A stretch of DNA of 64,000 nt from Desulfobacteraceae bacterium (GCA_021737565.1 JAIPDS010000003.1:1-64000), one strand, 5' to 3'. Shown: positions 42,906 through 52,783, counted from the stretch's first letter. Made by a program: numbers and translations. Notes: a model not told the origin generated them from the letters alone.

Positions 42906-44549
42906 TCAGCTTTTTAATTTTTCCGCAACAAAGTCCTTAAGTCTGAATTTCTGGACCTTCCCGCTGCCGGTCCGCGGAAAATCTTCTATCATCACAACAA
43001 AATCCGGTATAAGATATTTTGATGCCTTATCTTTCAGAAATTCCACGAGTTCGTCTCTTGTAAGGGCATCCGAGGGATCCTTGGGGATAACGCAGGCCAC
43101 GGTCCTTTCACCCAGCCGCTCATCATGCAGGCCTACAACCTGACATTCCTTTACCTTGGGATGAGTGTAAATAACACCTTCCATATCCGTGGCATAGATG
43201 TTCTCTCCCCCCCGGACAATTATATCCTTTATTCTTCCAACCAGCCTTATATTGCCATATTCATCCATTGTTCCTATATCGCCCGGATAAAACCAACCTG
43301 CTTCGTCCACGGATTCTGCGGTCTTCTCCGGGTTTTTATAATACCCAAGGAAATTTGTCGGTCCCCGGTGGCCGATTTCACCGCGGTTATTTACCGGAAC
43401 AATTCGTCTTGTCTTAGTGTCGACCACTTTTACTTCATTGCCTACTTCAAGCGGCGGGCCGGGGCTTTCTGCAATAATTTCAACCGGATCATCGGGCCTG
43501 CTCAATACATTGGATCCGCATTCTGTTGTGCCGTCTCCCTGCAGGATGCCGCAGCCGAAGCTTTCAACCATGCGTTTTGCCACCTCCGGCGGCATGGGGG
43601 CGCCGGTAAAAAAACAATATCTCAATGAAGAAACATCAGTGTCTTTAAACTCGGGAAGGTTCATCAGATCAATATACATGGTAGGGACCCCGGCAGATAT
43701 GGTTGCCTTGCAGCGCTCAATTTCTTTTAATGCAGCCTTTGCCGAGTATCTGCCCATCACCACAAGGGTGCCCCCTGTAAGGAATACCGTGTGCTGAATA
43801 ACGCAGTTGCCAGTCGTATGAAACAGGGGCGTCATATTCAACCAGACATCATCTGCAAGAGGCTTCATTCGCTTGGCAATGCCAATGGAATGAAGCATCC
43901 GGGTGTTATGCGTATGAACCACTCCTTTGGGCACTCCTGTTGTGCCTGACGTATAGGCTATTTCCATCAAATCATCTGCTTCCACCGGATTGTCTTTAAG
44001 ATATTTTTCCAAAGTCTCATTAACATTACCCGGCTCCACCCGGTCACTTACAAGATCGTCAAAATCGAGCATCCAGGACTTTTTCGTACTACCCTTAACA
44101 ATAACCTCCTTTACGTGGGAAATGTCTGAATGGATCTGGGATATAAGATCCACAAAAGAAAAATCCTTCCATTGATCTGCTATAAAAAGGGCTTTTGCTT
44201 CCAAATGGTTCAAAACCGTGGTTATTTCAAATTTGCGATACAAAGGATTCATGGGGGAAACAACGACGCCTATTCTGGCACATGCATATAGGGCAATGCT
44301 GTATTCCGGCCAATCCGGAAAAAGTATTCCCACGCGATCACCTCTTACCAAGCCAAGATCCAAAAGAGAGGCGGCCATCCGATTGACCTTTTCATTAAAA
44401 TCCCGGTAGGTATACTTAACATCGCCAAACCATATAGCAATATTATCAGGAAATTCTTGGGCGCTATTTTCCAGCATATGCCCGAAAGTCAGGCCTTTTC
44501 TGACATCGCCTCCCGGCATATGACAATAACTTTTTGCAAGTGATTCCAT
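42906..44549 (-). CDS. AMP-forming acyl-CoA ligase 1
   Basis: This ~547-aa ANL-superfamily protein has the P-loop YTSGTTGVPKGVVHTH, QGDGTTECGS, YPGDIGTMDEYG, GRIKDIIVRGGENIYA and the C-terminal catalytic Lys in TGSGKVQKFRL. It forms an acyl-CoA via an acyl-adenylate. The ATG at 44549 follows AAAGGAGG closely; an upstream start at 44612 would enter the neighbouring gene's end. Related to medium-chain and cyclohexanecarboxylate-type ligases, but the substrate cannot be read from sequence. A second ligase gene is directly upstream. Confidence 0.92.
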   Translation of the reverse strand: MESLAKSYCHMPGGDVRKGLTFGHMLENSAQEFPDNIAIWFGDVKYTYRDFNEKVNRMAASLLDLGLVRGDRVGILFPDWPEYSIALYACARIGVVVSPMNPLYRKFEITTVLNHLEAKALFIADQWKDFSFVDLISQIHSDISHVKEVIVKGSTKKSWMLDFDDLVSDRVEPGNVNETLEKYLKDNPVEADDLMEIAYTSGTTGVPKGVVHTHNTRMLHSIGIAKRMKPLADDVWLNMTPLFHTTGNCVIQHTVFLTGGTLVVMGRYSAKAALKEIERCKATISAGVPTMYIDLMNLPEFKDTDVSSLRYCFFTGAPMPPEVAKRMVESFGCGILQGDGTTECGSNVLSRPDDPVEIIAESPGPPLEVGNEVKVVDTKTRRIVPVNNRGEIGHRGPTNFLGYYKNPEKTAESVDEAGWFYPGDIGTMDEYGNIRLVGRIKDIIVRGGENIYATDMEGVIYTHPKVKECQVVGLHDERLGERTVACVIPKDPSDALTRDELVEFLKDKASKYLIPDFVVMIEDFPRTGSGKVQKFRLKDFVAEKLKS

Positions 44550-44622
44550 CTGTCCTCCTTTCAAAGGCAAACATATATTTTCAATCAAACGGAAAAGACT
44601 ATACCGGGACAATTCTGCATCA

Positions 44623-46269
44623 TCATTTTTCAGGCTTTATCTTTTCGGCCAGAAATTCCCGTAAGGAAACCTTTCGGATTTTGCCGCTCGGCGTCACCGG
44701 AAATTCATCCATTATTTCAATTCGGTCGGGAATCTTGTACCTTGCCACTTTATTAAGAAAAAATTCTTTTAGTTCCTCATACTTTATGGATTCACCGTCT
44801 TTTGGTATAATACAGGCACATGTTTTTTCTCCCAGACGTTCATCGGGATAGCCTACAACCGCCACCTCCTTTATCTTTGGATACTGGTACAAAATATCCT
44901 CGAGTTCGGTCGGCGAAAGATTTTCTCCGCCTCTTACAATTATGTCTTTGATTCTGCCCACTATAATCAAATTGCCGTCTTCGTCCATTCTTGCCAAATC
45001 TCCGCTGTATATCCACCCCCTGTCATCAATGGTTTTTGCGGTCAGCTCGGTATCCTGAAAGTAGCCTATGGCGACATTTTGCCCCCTTGCACAAGCCTCG
45101 CCCCTTACCCCGATAGGCACGATTCTTCTGTTTTCATCCACCACTTTGTGTTCCATACCGGGTTGAGGTTTTCCGACTGTTTCACAAACAACTTCTATCG
45201 GATCGTCCATCGATGTAATATTGCTGATTGCGGTTTCTGTCATCCCGTAAGCATTATGCGCGTAACACCCCAGTTTTTCCCCGATCTGGCGTGCAATTTC
45301 TATAGGAAGAGGGGCCCCGGCAAGCACCATGGTTCTGAGAGAGGACAGGTCATATTTCTTTAAATCAGGGTGCTGAAGCATCATAATCGGCATGGCCGGG
45401 ACCCCTATGGGAATCGTTACGTTATTGCGTTCAATCTCTTTTAAAGCTTCATCCACATCCCAGGTTTCCAGTAAAACCCCGCAGGCACCGCTGATTACAG
45501 ATGTATAAAAAGCGTTAACCAGGGCCGTGGTATGGGAAAGCGGAACCATTATAAGCCACTTATCTTCACACGTCAGGCGGGTTCCGTTAATAGTCCCGAG
45601 TGCGGAACGGCAGCGTGTGTTATGAGTATGCATAACGCCCTTGGGCCTGCCGGTAGTACCTGAAGTAAAGATGATTTCAAGCAGGTCGTCGGCTTCTATC
45701 GGATGCTGCTCCAGATACACCCGATGGTAATAATCATCGGGATAGGATTCTTCCCAGTTTTTCTCTATTAAGTCCTCAAACAGCAATTCATGCGGGTGGT
45801 TTTTCTTCTCTGTTACAATCACATGCTTCAGGCTTGGCAAATCCTTTCTGATTTCCGCAATTAAATCGGAAAAGGAAAAACCCCAGAATTCAGGGGTCAT
45901 GATAATGGCGGTTGCTTCGGTTCTGCTTAAAATATCCCGGATTTCCTGTTCCCGAAGCCTGTCTGCAATGGGAACATTGACCGCCCCGATTTTTGCAAGA
46001 GCAAGCGAGGCATAAATAAATTCAAGCCGGTTGGGAAACAACACGGCGACCAAATCACCGCGCTTTATTCCAAGGTCTATCAAGGCAAGCACCAGTCTGT
46101 TAACGATTTGCTCGGTTTGTTTCCATGTCACTCTTCTATCTCTGAAAACAAATGCTTCTTGATCCGGATAATTGCGGCAGGTTTTTTCAAAATATTCTCC
46201 CAATGTCACGCCCGGCGGTATCTCTCCGGGCATATAGTAATAGCTTTTTTTCAGCTTTCCTTCGCTCAT
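44623..46269 (-). CDS. AMP-forming acyl-CoA ligase 2
   Basis: A 548-aa paralogue of ligase 1 with FTSGTTGRPKGVMHTH, NAYGMTETAISN, YSGDLARMDEDG, GRIKDIIVRGGENLSP and the C-terminal Lys in TPSGKIRKVSL. The N-termini of both (MESLAKSYCHMPGG and MSEGKLKKSYYYMPGE) share a KxYxxMPG motif, pointing to recent common origin. AAGGAGGG precedes the ATG. Two ligases side by side may activate two different acids of the pathway. Confidence 0.92.
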   Translation of the reverse strand: MSEGKLKKSYYYMPGEIPPGVTLGEYFEKTCRNYPDQEAFVFRDRRVTWKQTEQIVNRLVLALIDLGIKRGDLVAVLFPNRLEFIYASLALAKIGAVNVPIADRLREQEIRDILSRTEATAIIMTPEFWGFSFSDLIAEIRKDLPSLKHVIVTEKKNHPHELLFEDLIEKNWEESYPDDYYHRVYLEQHPIEADDLLEIIFTSGTTGRPKGVMHTHNTRCRSALGTINGTRLTCEDKWLIMVPLSHTTALVNAFYTSVISGACGVLLETWDVDEALKEIERNNVTIPIGVPAMPIMMLQHPDLKKYDLSSLRTMVLAGAPLPIEIARQIGEKLGCYAHNAYGMTETAISNITSMDDPIEVVCETVGKPQPGMEHKVVDENRRIVPIGVRGEACARGQNVAIGYFQDTELTAKTIDDRGWIYSGDLARMDEDGNLIIVGRIKDIIVRGGENLSPTELEDILYQYPKIKEVAVVGYPDERLGEKTCACIIPKDGESIKYEELKEFFLNKVARYKIPDRIEIMDEFPVTPSGKIRKVSLREFLAEKIKPEK

Positions 46270-46311
46270 CCTGCCCTCCTTGATATCTATTATAAACAGT
46301 TGTAAAAAATA

Positions 46312-47697
46312 TCAGATGTAATCTCTTATCGCGGCATAGCTCCGCATATTACTAAAAACGCGTATCGCAGTCTCCGGGAACAAGTAAAACGGAACCCCGT
46401 GGTCTTCAATAAATTCCTTATTGGCTTCCACTTCTTCCCTTGGCCCCAGCAACGAAAAAAACACCGGTTTTTTATTGTATTTCTTTATTATCTCCATGAG
46501 CGGTCGAAAATTCTCACTTTCAGGAAAACCAAAGGAAATAAAAACAATACCGTCAACCCCGTCATCCTCCAGCAGTGAGGAAAGTATCCGGGTCGTGGTT
46601 TTCTCAAAACCCCCGGCGCTCATATCGGGAAACATATCTACGGGATTTCTGGTTTTCGAAGAACTTGATATGACTTCCGATAGTGCTTCCCGGGTTTTGG
46701 ATTTCAATTTGGCAAGGGCCAGGCCGGATTCAGTTGCTGCATCTATGCTCATAATTGCCTGGGCTCCGCTGTAGGTAATCAGTGCAATATTGGGTCCCCT
46801 GGGCAAAGGCATCCAGCAAAACCCCTTAAGGGTTCCCAAAAGTTCGTCAATGCTTGCTACGCGTAAAATACCCATTTGCCGAAACACACCTCTTGCCACC
46901 CTGTCGTTCATCGCAAGGCTTGCAGTGTGAGAAGAGGTGGATCTGGCGCCCAGCGGTGTCCTTCCTCCCTTTAAAAGTACCATCGGCTTTTTTCTTACCG
47001 CCTTTACGGCCTCATCACAGAACCTTTGTCCATCCCTTATATCTTCAATATACATGCCTATGGCATCTGTATATTCATCTTCTGCCAAATAACTCAGGGC
47101 ATCCGATTCATCCACGTCAACCTTGTTTCCCAGGCCAAGGCCTTTTGAAATTTTAAGCCCTTTAAAGGAAGTAAGGTAACGCAGAAACGCGCCCACGAAA
47201 ATTCCGGATTGGGCGGCGAAACCGATATTTCCCGGTTCCAGAATACGTTTATCGGCTATATAGGAGGTGCTCAGGCCCGTGGCGGTGTTCACTATTCCCA
47301 GTGTATTGGGGCCGAAGGCTCTCATCCCGCTCGCACTTAGAATCCTGCGAACCTCCTTTTGGTATTCCACCCCTATCCCGCCGGCTTCGGCAAAACCTTC
47401 CGTAGATATAACAACGCCCTTGACATTCTTTCGGGCACAGTCTTTTAAGGCATCAAGAACGGCCTTTGGCGGGATAATCATAACGGCAAGATCAACCTGA
47501 AAGGGGACTTCATCAAGCCTGCTATAAAAATCAACGCCGTGCATCCATCCGCCTCTAGGGTTGATTCCCGCGATTTTTCCCCTGAACCCGGTATCCTTTA
47601 AAAATTTTAAAAGCATGGTACCGGGTTTATCAGGGTTGCCTGACACCCCGAATATCGCGATATTCTTCGAATCCATTACTTCTTTTATAGAATACAT
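46312..47697 (-). CDS. ADP-forming acyl-CoA synthetase, alpha-type subunit only
   Basis: This 461-aa protein has the CoA-binding domain (AIFGVSGNPDKPGTMLL), FGPNTLGIVNTATG, AAQSGIFVGAFL and the phospho-His segment STSSHTASLA. It is the alpha portion of NDP-forming acyl-CoA synthetases, which normally work with an ATP-grasp beta subunit or domain. No such partner gene is next to it; the only ATP-grasp protein in the window is the SucC-type one at 20380. It may use a distant partner or be a CoA-binding regulatory protein. It lies 43 nt before AMP ligase 2. Confidence 0.82.
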   Translation of the reverse strand: MYSIKEVMDSKNIAIFGVSGNPDKPGTMLLKFLKDTGFRGKIAGINPRGGWMHGVDFYSRLDEVPFQVDLAVMIIPPKAVLDALKDCARKNVKGVVISTEGFAEAGGIGVEYQKEVRRILSASGMRAFGPNTLGIVNTATGLSTSYIADKRILEPGNIGFAAQSGIFVGAFLRYLTSFKGLKISKGLGLGNKVDVDESDALSYLAEDEYTDAIGMYIEDIRDGQRFCDEAVKAVRKKPMVLLKGGRTPLGARSTSSHTASLAMNDRVARGVFRQMGILRVASIDELLGTLKGFCWMPLPRGPNIALITYSGAQAIMSIDAATESGLALAKLKSKTREALSEVISSSSKTRNPVDMFPDMSAGGFEKTTTRILSSLLEDDGVDGIVFISFGFPESENFRPLMEIIKKYNKKPVFFSLLGPREEVEANKEFIEDHGVPFYLFPETAIRVFSNMRSYAAIRDYI

Positions 47698-47769
47698 TTA
47701 ATTTTTCTATATCCTGTCACAAGGCGGGTGAGCATCAAAATTGCCTGTAATTTTCAAAAACCTGCCGTA

Positions 47770-48945
47770 TTAAATAATCCCCCTTTGCTTCAAATTCTTG
47801 CAGTCGGCTTCCGTATAGCCAAGCTCGCCTAAAATCTTATTATTTTCCCCGCCCAATAAGGGAGCGGGCCGGTTTATCGTACCAGGGGTGTGGCTCAGCT
47901 TTATAGGATTGCCCAGTATTGTCTGAGAGCTTTCATCAGGGCCAGGAATATTTTGCAGCAAGCCTCTTACGTTAAAATGAGGGTCGGATACCGCCTCTTC
48001 AAAATTTCTTATTACACAGGAACACAGATCCTTTCCCTTAAATTCCTCGTCCCATTCAGAGGCGGTCCTGGTAAGAAATTTCTCTGTTAGAACCTCGATG
48101 GCGTAATCCGGATATTCACTATCATTGTCACGTATTTTGGGATCATCAATGCCTAGAATGTCACACAAATTGTGCCAGAATTGATCTTCAAGGGCCCCGA
48201 CTGCAAGGTATCTGCCGTCCTTTGTAGGGTAGACCTGGTAACGGGGCGAGCCTCCGTTGGTAAGCTCGCCCCCGCGGGAGGGAATCTCACCGGAGGTAAA
48301 ATAAGTGCCTGCAGCATGATAAAGCCAGAGAAATGAACAGTCCATCATGGAAATATCTATATATTGGCCAGTTCCGGTATTATTTCTTGCAAGCAAAGCC
48401 ATCAGGATAGCCACCAGTGCAGGATAAGAGCCACCACCGATATCTGCGACCAGGATACCCGGCAGAGTGGGGGGGCTGTTTTTCGTGCCGGCCAGATCCA
48501 GTATACCGTTAAGCGCCAGATAATTGATATCGTGGCCGGCAAAATTCTTATGCGGGCTTTCCTGGCCGAAACCGGTAATCGAACAATATATCAACCCTTT
48601 ATTAATTTTGGAGACCTCTTCGTATCCAAGCCCTAATCTGTCCATTGCCCCGGGTCGAAAACCTTCGATTAACACATCGCTTTTTTCTATGAGTTCAAGA
48701 AAAAGTTTTTTGCCTTCCTCTGCTTTTAAATTTAGAGTCAGGCTTTCCTTATTCCGGTTGAGAATCGAGAAATTCCCGCTGTAGCTCGGATACCGGGGAG
48801 TATAATCCCGCATCAAATCGCCGGTACCGGGCCTTTCAATTTTGATAACCCGGGCACCAAAATCCGCCATTATCATGGAACAAAAAGGCCCCGGCAGAAG
48901 CGTTGAAAGATCCACCACCGTTATACCTGAAAGGGGTTGTCTCAT
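47770..48945 (-). CDS. Family III CoA-transferase-fold protein, alpha-methylacyl-CoA racemase-like
   Basis: This ~391-aa protein has LLPGPFCSMIMADFGARVIKIE at the N-terminus (family III fold). His138 in FAGHDINYLALNG and Asp168 in ILVADIGGGSYPAL correspond to the two acid/base residues of alpha-methylacyl-CoA racemase. A racemase of 2-methyl-branched acyl-CoA is therefore more likely than a CoA-transferase. The ATG at 48945 is preferred to TTG at 48966. In this cluster it could epimerise a 2-methyl-branched intermediate before dehydrogenation (inference). Confidence 0.82.
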   Translation of the reverse strand: MRQPLSGITVVDLSTLLPGPFCSMIMADFGARVIKIERPGTGDLMRDYTPRYPSYSGNFSILNRNKESLTLNLKAEEGKKLFLELIEKSDVLIEGFRPGAMDRLGLGYEEVSKINKGLIYCSITGFGQESPHKNFAGHDINYLALNGILDLAGTKNSPPTLPGILVADIGGGSYPALVAILMALLARNNTGTGQYIDISMMDCSFLWLYHAAGTYFTSGEIPSRGGELTNGGSPRYQVYPTKDGRYLAVGALEDQFWHNLCDILGIDDPKIRDNDSEYPDYAIEVLTEKFLTRTASEWDEEFKGKDLCSCVIRNFEEAVSDPHFNVRGLLQNIPGPDESSQTILGNPIKLSHTPGTINRPAPLLGGENNKILGELGYTEADCKNLKQRGII

Positions 48946-48987
48946 AAAAACGGTCACCTCCCGCAACGAATAAATTCAAATAATAAC

Positions 48988-49839
48988 CTATTTGTAAGAA
49001 TGAAATCCTTCCCCTGTTTTTATCCCTAATTTGCCGCCCTCCACTTTTCGGTTCAAAATACTCGGGGCAGAGAACCTCGGATCGTTTATTCGCCTATACA
49101 ACTGCCCGGTTAAGTGCAAATGCTTATCAAGCCCGATTTTATCTATTAACTCCAACGGCCCCTTGGGATATCCAAGCCCCATCCGAATAGCTGTATCTAA
49201 GTCCTCTTTATCGGCAAGGCCTTGATCGTATGCCTCCAGGGCCCTGTTCATATAAGGTACAAACAGGTAATTCACCAGGAATCCGGGGGAATCCTTGACC
49301 ACCACGCATTCTATATTCAGCTCTGAGCAAAACTCTACGGCCAGTGAGATCGTTTCCTCTGAAGAATTCTCCGTCCTTACAATTTCTACAAATTTTGTTC
49401 CCCGAACCGATTCCAGGAAATGTAACCCCAGGCAACGCTGAGGATTTCCTGCAGAGCCTGCAATTTCTGTGGCGGAAAAACAGGAGGTGTTTGTAGCCAG
49501 AACCGCATCCTCCCGGATAAGACCTGATAGTTCGGAAAAAATCCCTTTTTTAATCTCAACATCCTCAACAGCCGATTCAATGACCACATCGGCATCCTTT
49601 AAACTTGTCATATCACTGGTAAAGGTTATTTTATTTAATATATCTTCTTTTTCTTCTTTTGTGATAAATCCGGAGTTTATGGCATTGCCCAGTGCCTCGC
49701 TTAATTCCTTTTTGCTCTTTTCAAGGCCTGATTCATCCTTTTGCCAGGCAATAACAGGGAATCCCCCGCCCGCTATTACCTGCACAATTATGCCCGCGGC
49801 CTTGTCAAAACCTGCCACACCAACATTTTGTATTCTCAT
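48988..49839 (-). CDS. 3-hydroxyacyl-CoA dehydrogenase-like protein with degenerate NAD loop
   Basis: This 283-aa member of the 3HCDH family retains the catalytic His region ([16 protein letters not shown]), NTSCFSATEIA and the C-terminal GLGYPKGPLELIDKIGLD. The N-terminal Rossmann motif, normally GxGxMGxGIA, reads GVAGFDKAAGII, so the nucleotide-binding turn is altered. It lies 14 nt after an intact paralogue (49854-50735). It may be a partner subunit, bind a different cofactor, or be non-dehydrogenating. Confidence 0.82.
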   Translation of the reverse strand: MRIQNVGVAGFDKAAGIIVQVIAGGGFPVIAWQKDESGLEKSKKELSEALGNAINSGFITKEEKEDILNKITFTSDMTSLKDADVVIESAVEDVEIKKGIFSELSGLIREDAVLATNTSCFSATEIAGSAGNPQRCLGLHFLESVRGTKFVEIVRTENSSEETISLAVEFCSELNIECVVVKDSPGFLVNYLFVPYMNRALEAYDQGLADKEDLDTAIRMGLGYPKGPLELIDKIGLDKHLHLTGQLYRRINDPRFSAPSILNRKVEGGKLGIKTGEGFHSYK

Positions 49840-49853
49840 ATTTACTTCCTCCT

Positions 49854-50735
49854 TTAGGTACCAAACATTCCTGACTCTCCGTATTTATAAAAGCCCCGTC
49901 CGGTTTTACGCCCCAAAAATCCGGCATCCACCATACGTTTGACCAACGGAGGCGGATAAAAGCTGTGATCGTGAATCTGGTTAAACAAAGCAAGAGATAC
50001 CCTAAGCTGGGTGTCCATGCCTATATAGTCCAGCAGCTCAAAAGGCCCCATGGGATATCCCAATCCATGTTTTACCGCTTTATCAATATCTTCAACCGAG
50101 GCAAGGCCGTTTTCATAGGCCCTGATACAGTCATTGTTGAAAGCAACGATAAAATGATTCAGAATAAAACCCGGCCTTTCCTTTGTATTGACAAGTACCT
50201 GGCCCAGGGTTTCACCGAATTCGACAGTTCGGTTAAATGTATCATCACTTGTCTGCAGCCCCCGGGTTACTTCAACAAGTTTCATAACTTGGGCCGGCAG
50301 GCAAAAATGCATGCCGATAACCTGTTCCGGCCTGCCTGAACCCGCGGCAATTGACGTGATGGAAAGAGTTGAGGTATTTGTTGCAAAGATGGTTTCCTTG
50401 GGACAGGATTCATTTGCCTGGCTGAAAACCTTTTGCTTGACCTCCAGATCCTCGAAAACAGCCTCTATAACAAAGCTACACTTGTCCAGGGCATCATAGT
50501 TCATGCTCCAGGTAAGCTTTTCGCCCATGATCTCGTCCTTTTGCTGAGCGCTCATTTTCCCCTTTTTAACGCTCTTGGCGAAAAACTTGTCGGCAAAAGC
50601 CGCGGCCTGATCCAGGGCGCTTTGCTGGGTGTCAATAACAATGGTATTAAATCCTGCCCGGGCCGAGACAATCGCTATGCCCACACCCATCGTTCCGCAC
50701 CCTAAAACGCCTACATATTTGGATTTCTCGCTCAT
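49854..50735 (-). CDS. 3-hydroxyacyl-CoA dehydrogenase
   Basis: This 293-aa NAD-dependent 3HCDH has the N-terminal VGVLGCGTMGVGIAIVSA, catalytic MHFCLPAQVMKLVEV, NTSTLSITSIA and the C-terminal GLGYPMGPFELLDYIGMD. It oxidises a 3-hydroxyacyl-CoA to a 3-ketoacyl-CoA. It lies 16 nt after the acyl-CoA dehydrogenase gene and just upstream of its degenerate paralogue. It probably acts after hydration in a beta-oxidation-like sequence. Confidence 0.93.
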   Translation of the reverse strand: MSEKSKYVGVLGCGTMGVGIAIVSARAGFNTIVIDTQQSALDQAAAFADKFFAKSVKKGKMSAQQKDEIMGEKLTWSMNYDALDKCSFVIEAVFEDLEVKQKVFSQANESCPKETIFATNTSTLSITSIAAGSGRPEQVIGMHFCLPAQVMKLVEVTRGLQTSDDTFNRTVEFGETLGQVLVNTKERPGFILNHFIVAFNNDCIRAYENGLASVEDIDKAVKHGLGYPMGPFELLDYIGMDTQLRVSLALFNQIHDHSFYPPPLVKRMVDAGFLGRKTGRGFYKYGESGMFGT

Positions 50736-50751
50736 GGGTTCCTCTCCTTAA

Positions 50752-51915
50752 TCACCATTTTTTCTTTCCGGTAAAATATCTGCCGATAACAATCTTTTGT
50801 ATCTGGCTGGTGCCTTCATAAATCTGGGTTATTTTTGAATCACGATATATCCGTTCCACCGGATACTCCCGGCAGTAACCATAACCGCCGTGAATCTGGA
50901 CTGCATCAGAGGCGACGCTTTCTGCCGTCTCTGATGCAAAAAATTTGGCCATTGAAGCCTCTGCTGAAAAATCTTCTCCTTTGTCCATCAAATCCGCAAC
51001 ATGAAGGATCATTCGCCATGCGGCCTGGATTCGGGTAGCCATTTGCGCGATCATAAACTGAACGCCCTGATGCTTAATAATGGGCTTGCCGAACTGAACC
51101 CTCTGATTGGCATAAGCAACGGCTTCATCAAAGGCTGCCTCTGCAATGCCTGCGGCCTGGGCCGCTATATTGGGCCTTGAATAGTTTAGGGCGTGCAGCA
51201 AAATTTTAAACCCGTCCCCCGGGTTGCCAAGCATATGATCATCCGGCACATGGCAGTTGTTGAAGGTGATTTCAGCGGTGCTCGAGGCACGAAGTCCCAT
51301 CTTTTTTTCTTTCTTCCCGCTTGCAAAGCCCGCCATATCTTTGGTTATAATAAAAGGGCTTAAGCCTAGTATTTCATTATTGTGTTTAACTTTTGCAAAC
51401 ACTGTCAGGATATCTGCCACATCACCCGTAGATACAAAGATCTTTGTTCCGTTTAAAACATATCCGTCATCTGTCTTTTCTGCCACCGTGGTCATAGCGT
51501 TTGCATCCGAGCCGGCATCGGCTTCAGTAATTGAAATACCCCCCAGTGCTCCGTCTATAAAACGGGGAAGAAATTTCTTTTTCTGCTCCTCGGTTCCGAA
51601 TTGCACAATAGGGTGACAACCGTGGGATGTGGTTGCAAAGATGATCCCGGTAGAGGCACATGCTTTTGATATTTCTTTTAGTATCAGGAGCCATGCAGTT
51701 TTCGAAATTAAGTCTCCGCCGTACTCCTGCGGGATAAAAAGGCTGTTAAGCCCGATTTCATTGATTTTTTCCATATTCTCCCATGGAAAAATTTCCTGCT
51801 CGTCAATCTCGGCCGCTTTTGGAGCTATTTGCTTTCTGCACAGCTCTCGCACCGTTTTAAGGATCATCTGTTCTTCTTTATTTAGTATAATCCCTTTATT
51901 GAAAAAGGTCTTCAT
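50752..51915 (-). CDS. Acyl-CoA dehydrogenase
   Basis: This ~387-aa FAD-dependent acyl-CoA dehydrogenase has ISITEADAGSDA, KIFVSTGDVADI, QRVQFGKPIIKHQGVQ, QIHGGYGYCREYPVERIYRD and the catalytic Glu in IYEGTSQIQKIVIGR, placed as in short-chain enzymes. It introduces an alpha,beta double bond and passes electrons to ETF. The ATG at 51915 has AGGAG about 12 nt upstream; GTG at 51942 lies within the preceding gene's end and is less likely. Cyclohexanecarboxyl-CoA-, methyl-branched or glutaryl-type substrates are possible. Confidence 0.93.
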   Translation of the reverse strand: MKTFFNKGIILNKEEQMILKTVRELCRKQIAPKAAEIDEQEIFPWENMEKINEIGLNSLFIPQEYGGDLISKTAWLLILKEISKACASTGIIFATTSHGCHPIVQFGTEEQKKKFLPRFIDGALGGISITEADAGSDANAMTTVAEKTDDGYVLNGTKIFVSTGDVADILTVFAKVKHNNEILGLSPFIITKDMAGFASGKKEKKMGLRASSTAEITFNNCHVPDDHMLGNPGDGFKILLHALNYSRPNIAAQAAGIAEAAFDEAVAYANQRVQFGKPIIKHQGVQFMIAQMATRIQAAWRMILHVADLMDKGEDFSAEASMAKFFASETAESVASDAVQIHGGYGYCREYPVERIYRDSKITQIYEGTSQIQKIVIGRYFTGKKKW

Positions 51916-51938
51916 AAGTCTTTTTATCTCCTTTTTTA

Positions 51939-52700
51939 TCACCAGGAAATTAATTGGCCGCCATCCACGCAGTGAACATGACCCGTAATATAATCAGACT
52001 GCTGCGAACATAAAAAAGCCACAAAATATGCCACCTCTTCAGGCTCTCCTATTCGTTTCGCAGGTATTTTGCTTAAAATCAGGTTGCGCAATTTTTCATT
52101 CTCAAGGGCGCCCTTTGAAATATCTGTCATGATATGGCCGGGAGCCACCGCATTAACCTGAATATTATTTCTGGCCAATTCCACGGCCATGCACCGGGTC
52201 ATCGCTTCAATGGCGGCCTTGGATGTACAGTATGCAACTTGTTTCCTGACTCCGAGCTGCCCCCAAAAAGAACCCATATTGACAATTTTTCCGCCGCCTC
52301 TTTTCACCATCTCGCCTGCTGCATCCCTGGAAAGCGAAAACATTGCAATAAAATTTACATCCATTACCCGGCGAATTTCTTCATCGCTCAATTCAAGAGA
52401 GCTTTTCTCCAGATGAATTCCTGCATTATTAATAAGGAAATCAACTCCGCCAAAGGCGGAAATGCACTTGTCTAACATATGCTTCCTGTCATCTGCCGAA
52501 GTCACGTCAGTCTTGACTGATATTGCCCTGCCGCCTTCTTCTTCAATTTCGGCACAAACCTGAATCAGAAGCTCTTCATTTCTTGCACAACAAACAACAT
52601 TAACCCCGCTTTTGGCCAAAACTAACGCAATCGCTCTGCCAATGCCACGACTGGCGCCCGTAACCACAGATGTTTTATCTTTCAGACCTGTTAATTCCAA
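51939..52700 (-). CDS. Short-chain dehydrogenase/reductase (FabG/BadH-like)
   Basis: This 253-aa SDR has the NAD(P) loop TGASRGIGRAIA, NNAG, catalytic Ser in NMGSFWGQLG, the YCTSK motif (YxxxK) and NAVAPGHIMTDI. It starts at TTG, supported by GAGGTG 5 nt upstream. In a cyclohexanecarboxylate-type pathway the equivalent step is BadH, oxidation of a 2-hydroxycyclohexane-carboxyl-CoA just before BadI. The next gene downstream of this one's promoter side encodes a BadI/MenB-like protein, so that pairing is suggested but not proved. Confidence 0.9.
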   Translation of the reverse strand: MELTGLKDKTSVVTGASRGIGRAIALVLAKSGVNVVCCARNEELLIQVCAEIEEEGGRAISVKTDVTSADDRKHMLDKCISAFGGVDFLINNAGIHLEKSSLELSDEEIRRVMDVNFIAMFSLSRDAAGEMVKRGGGKIVNMGSFWGQLGVRKQVAYCTSKAAIEAMTRCMAVELARNNIQVNAVAPGHIMTDISKGALENEKLRNLILSKIPAKRIGEPEEVAYFVAFLCSQQSDYITGHVHCVDGGQLISW

Positions 52701-52783
52701 TAGATCACCTCATCTTCCCGGAAAATTCGGTTTTCGTTTTTCCGTAAAAGCGGTTAAGCCCTCTTTTTAATATACTGATCTTC

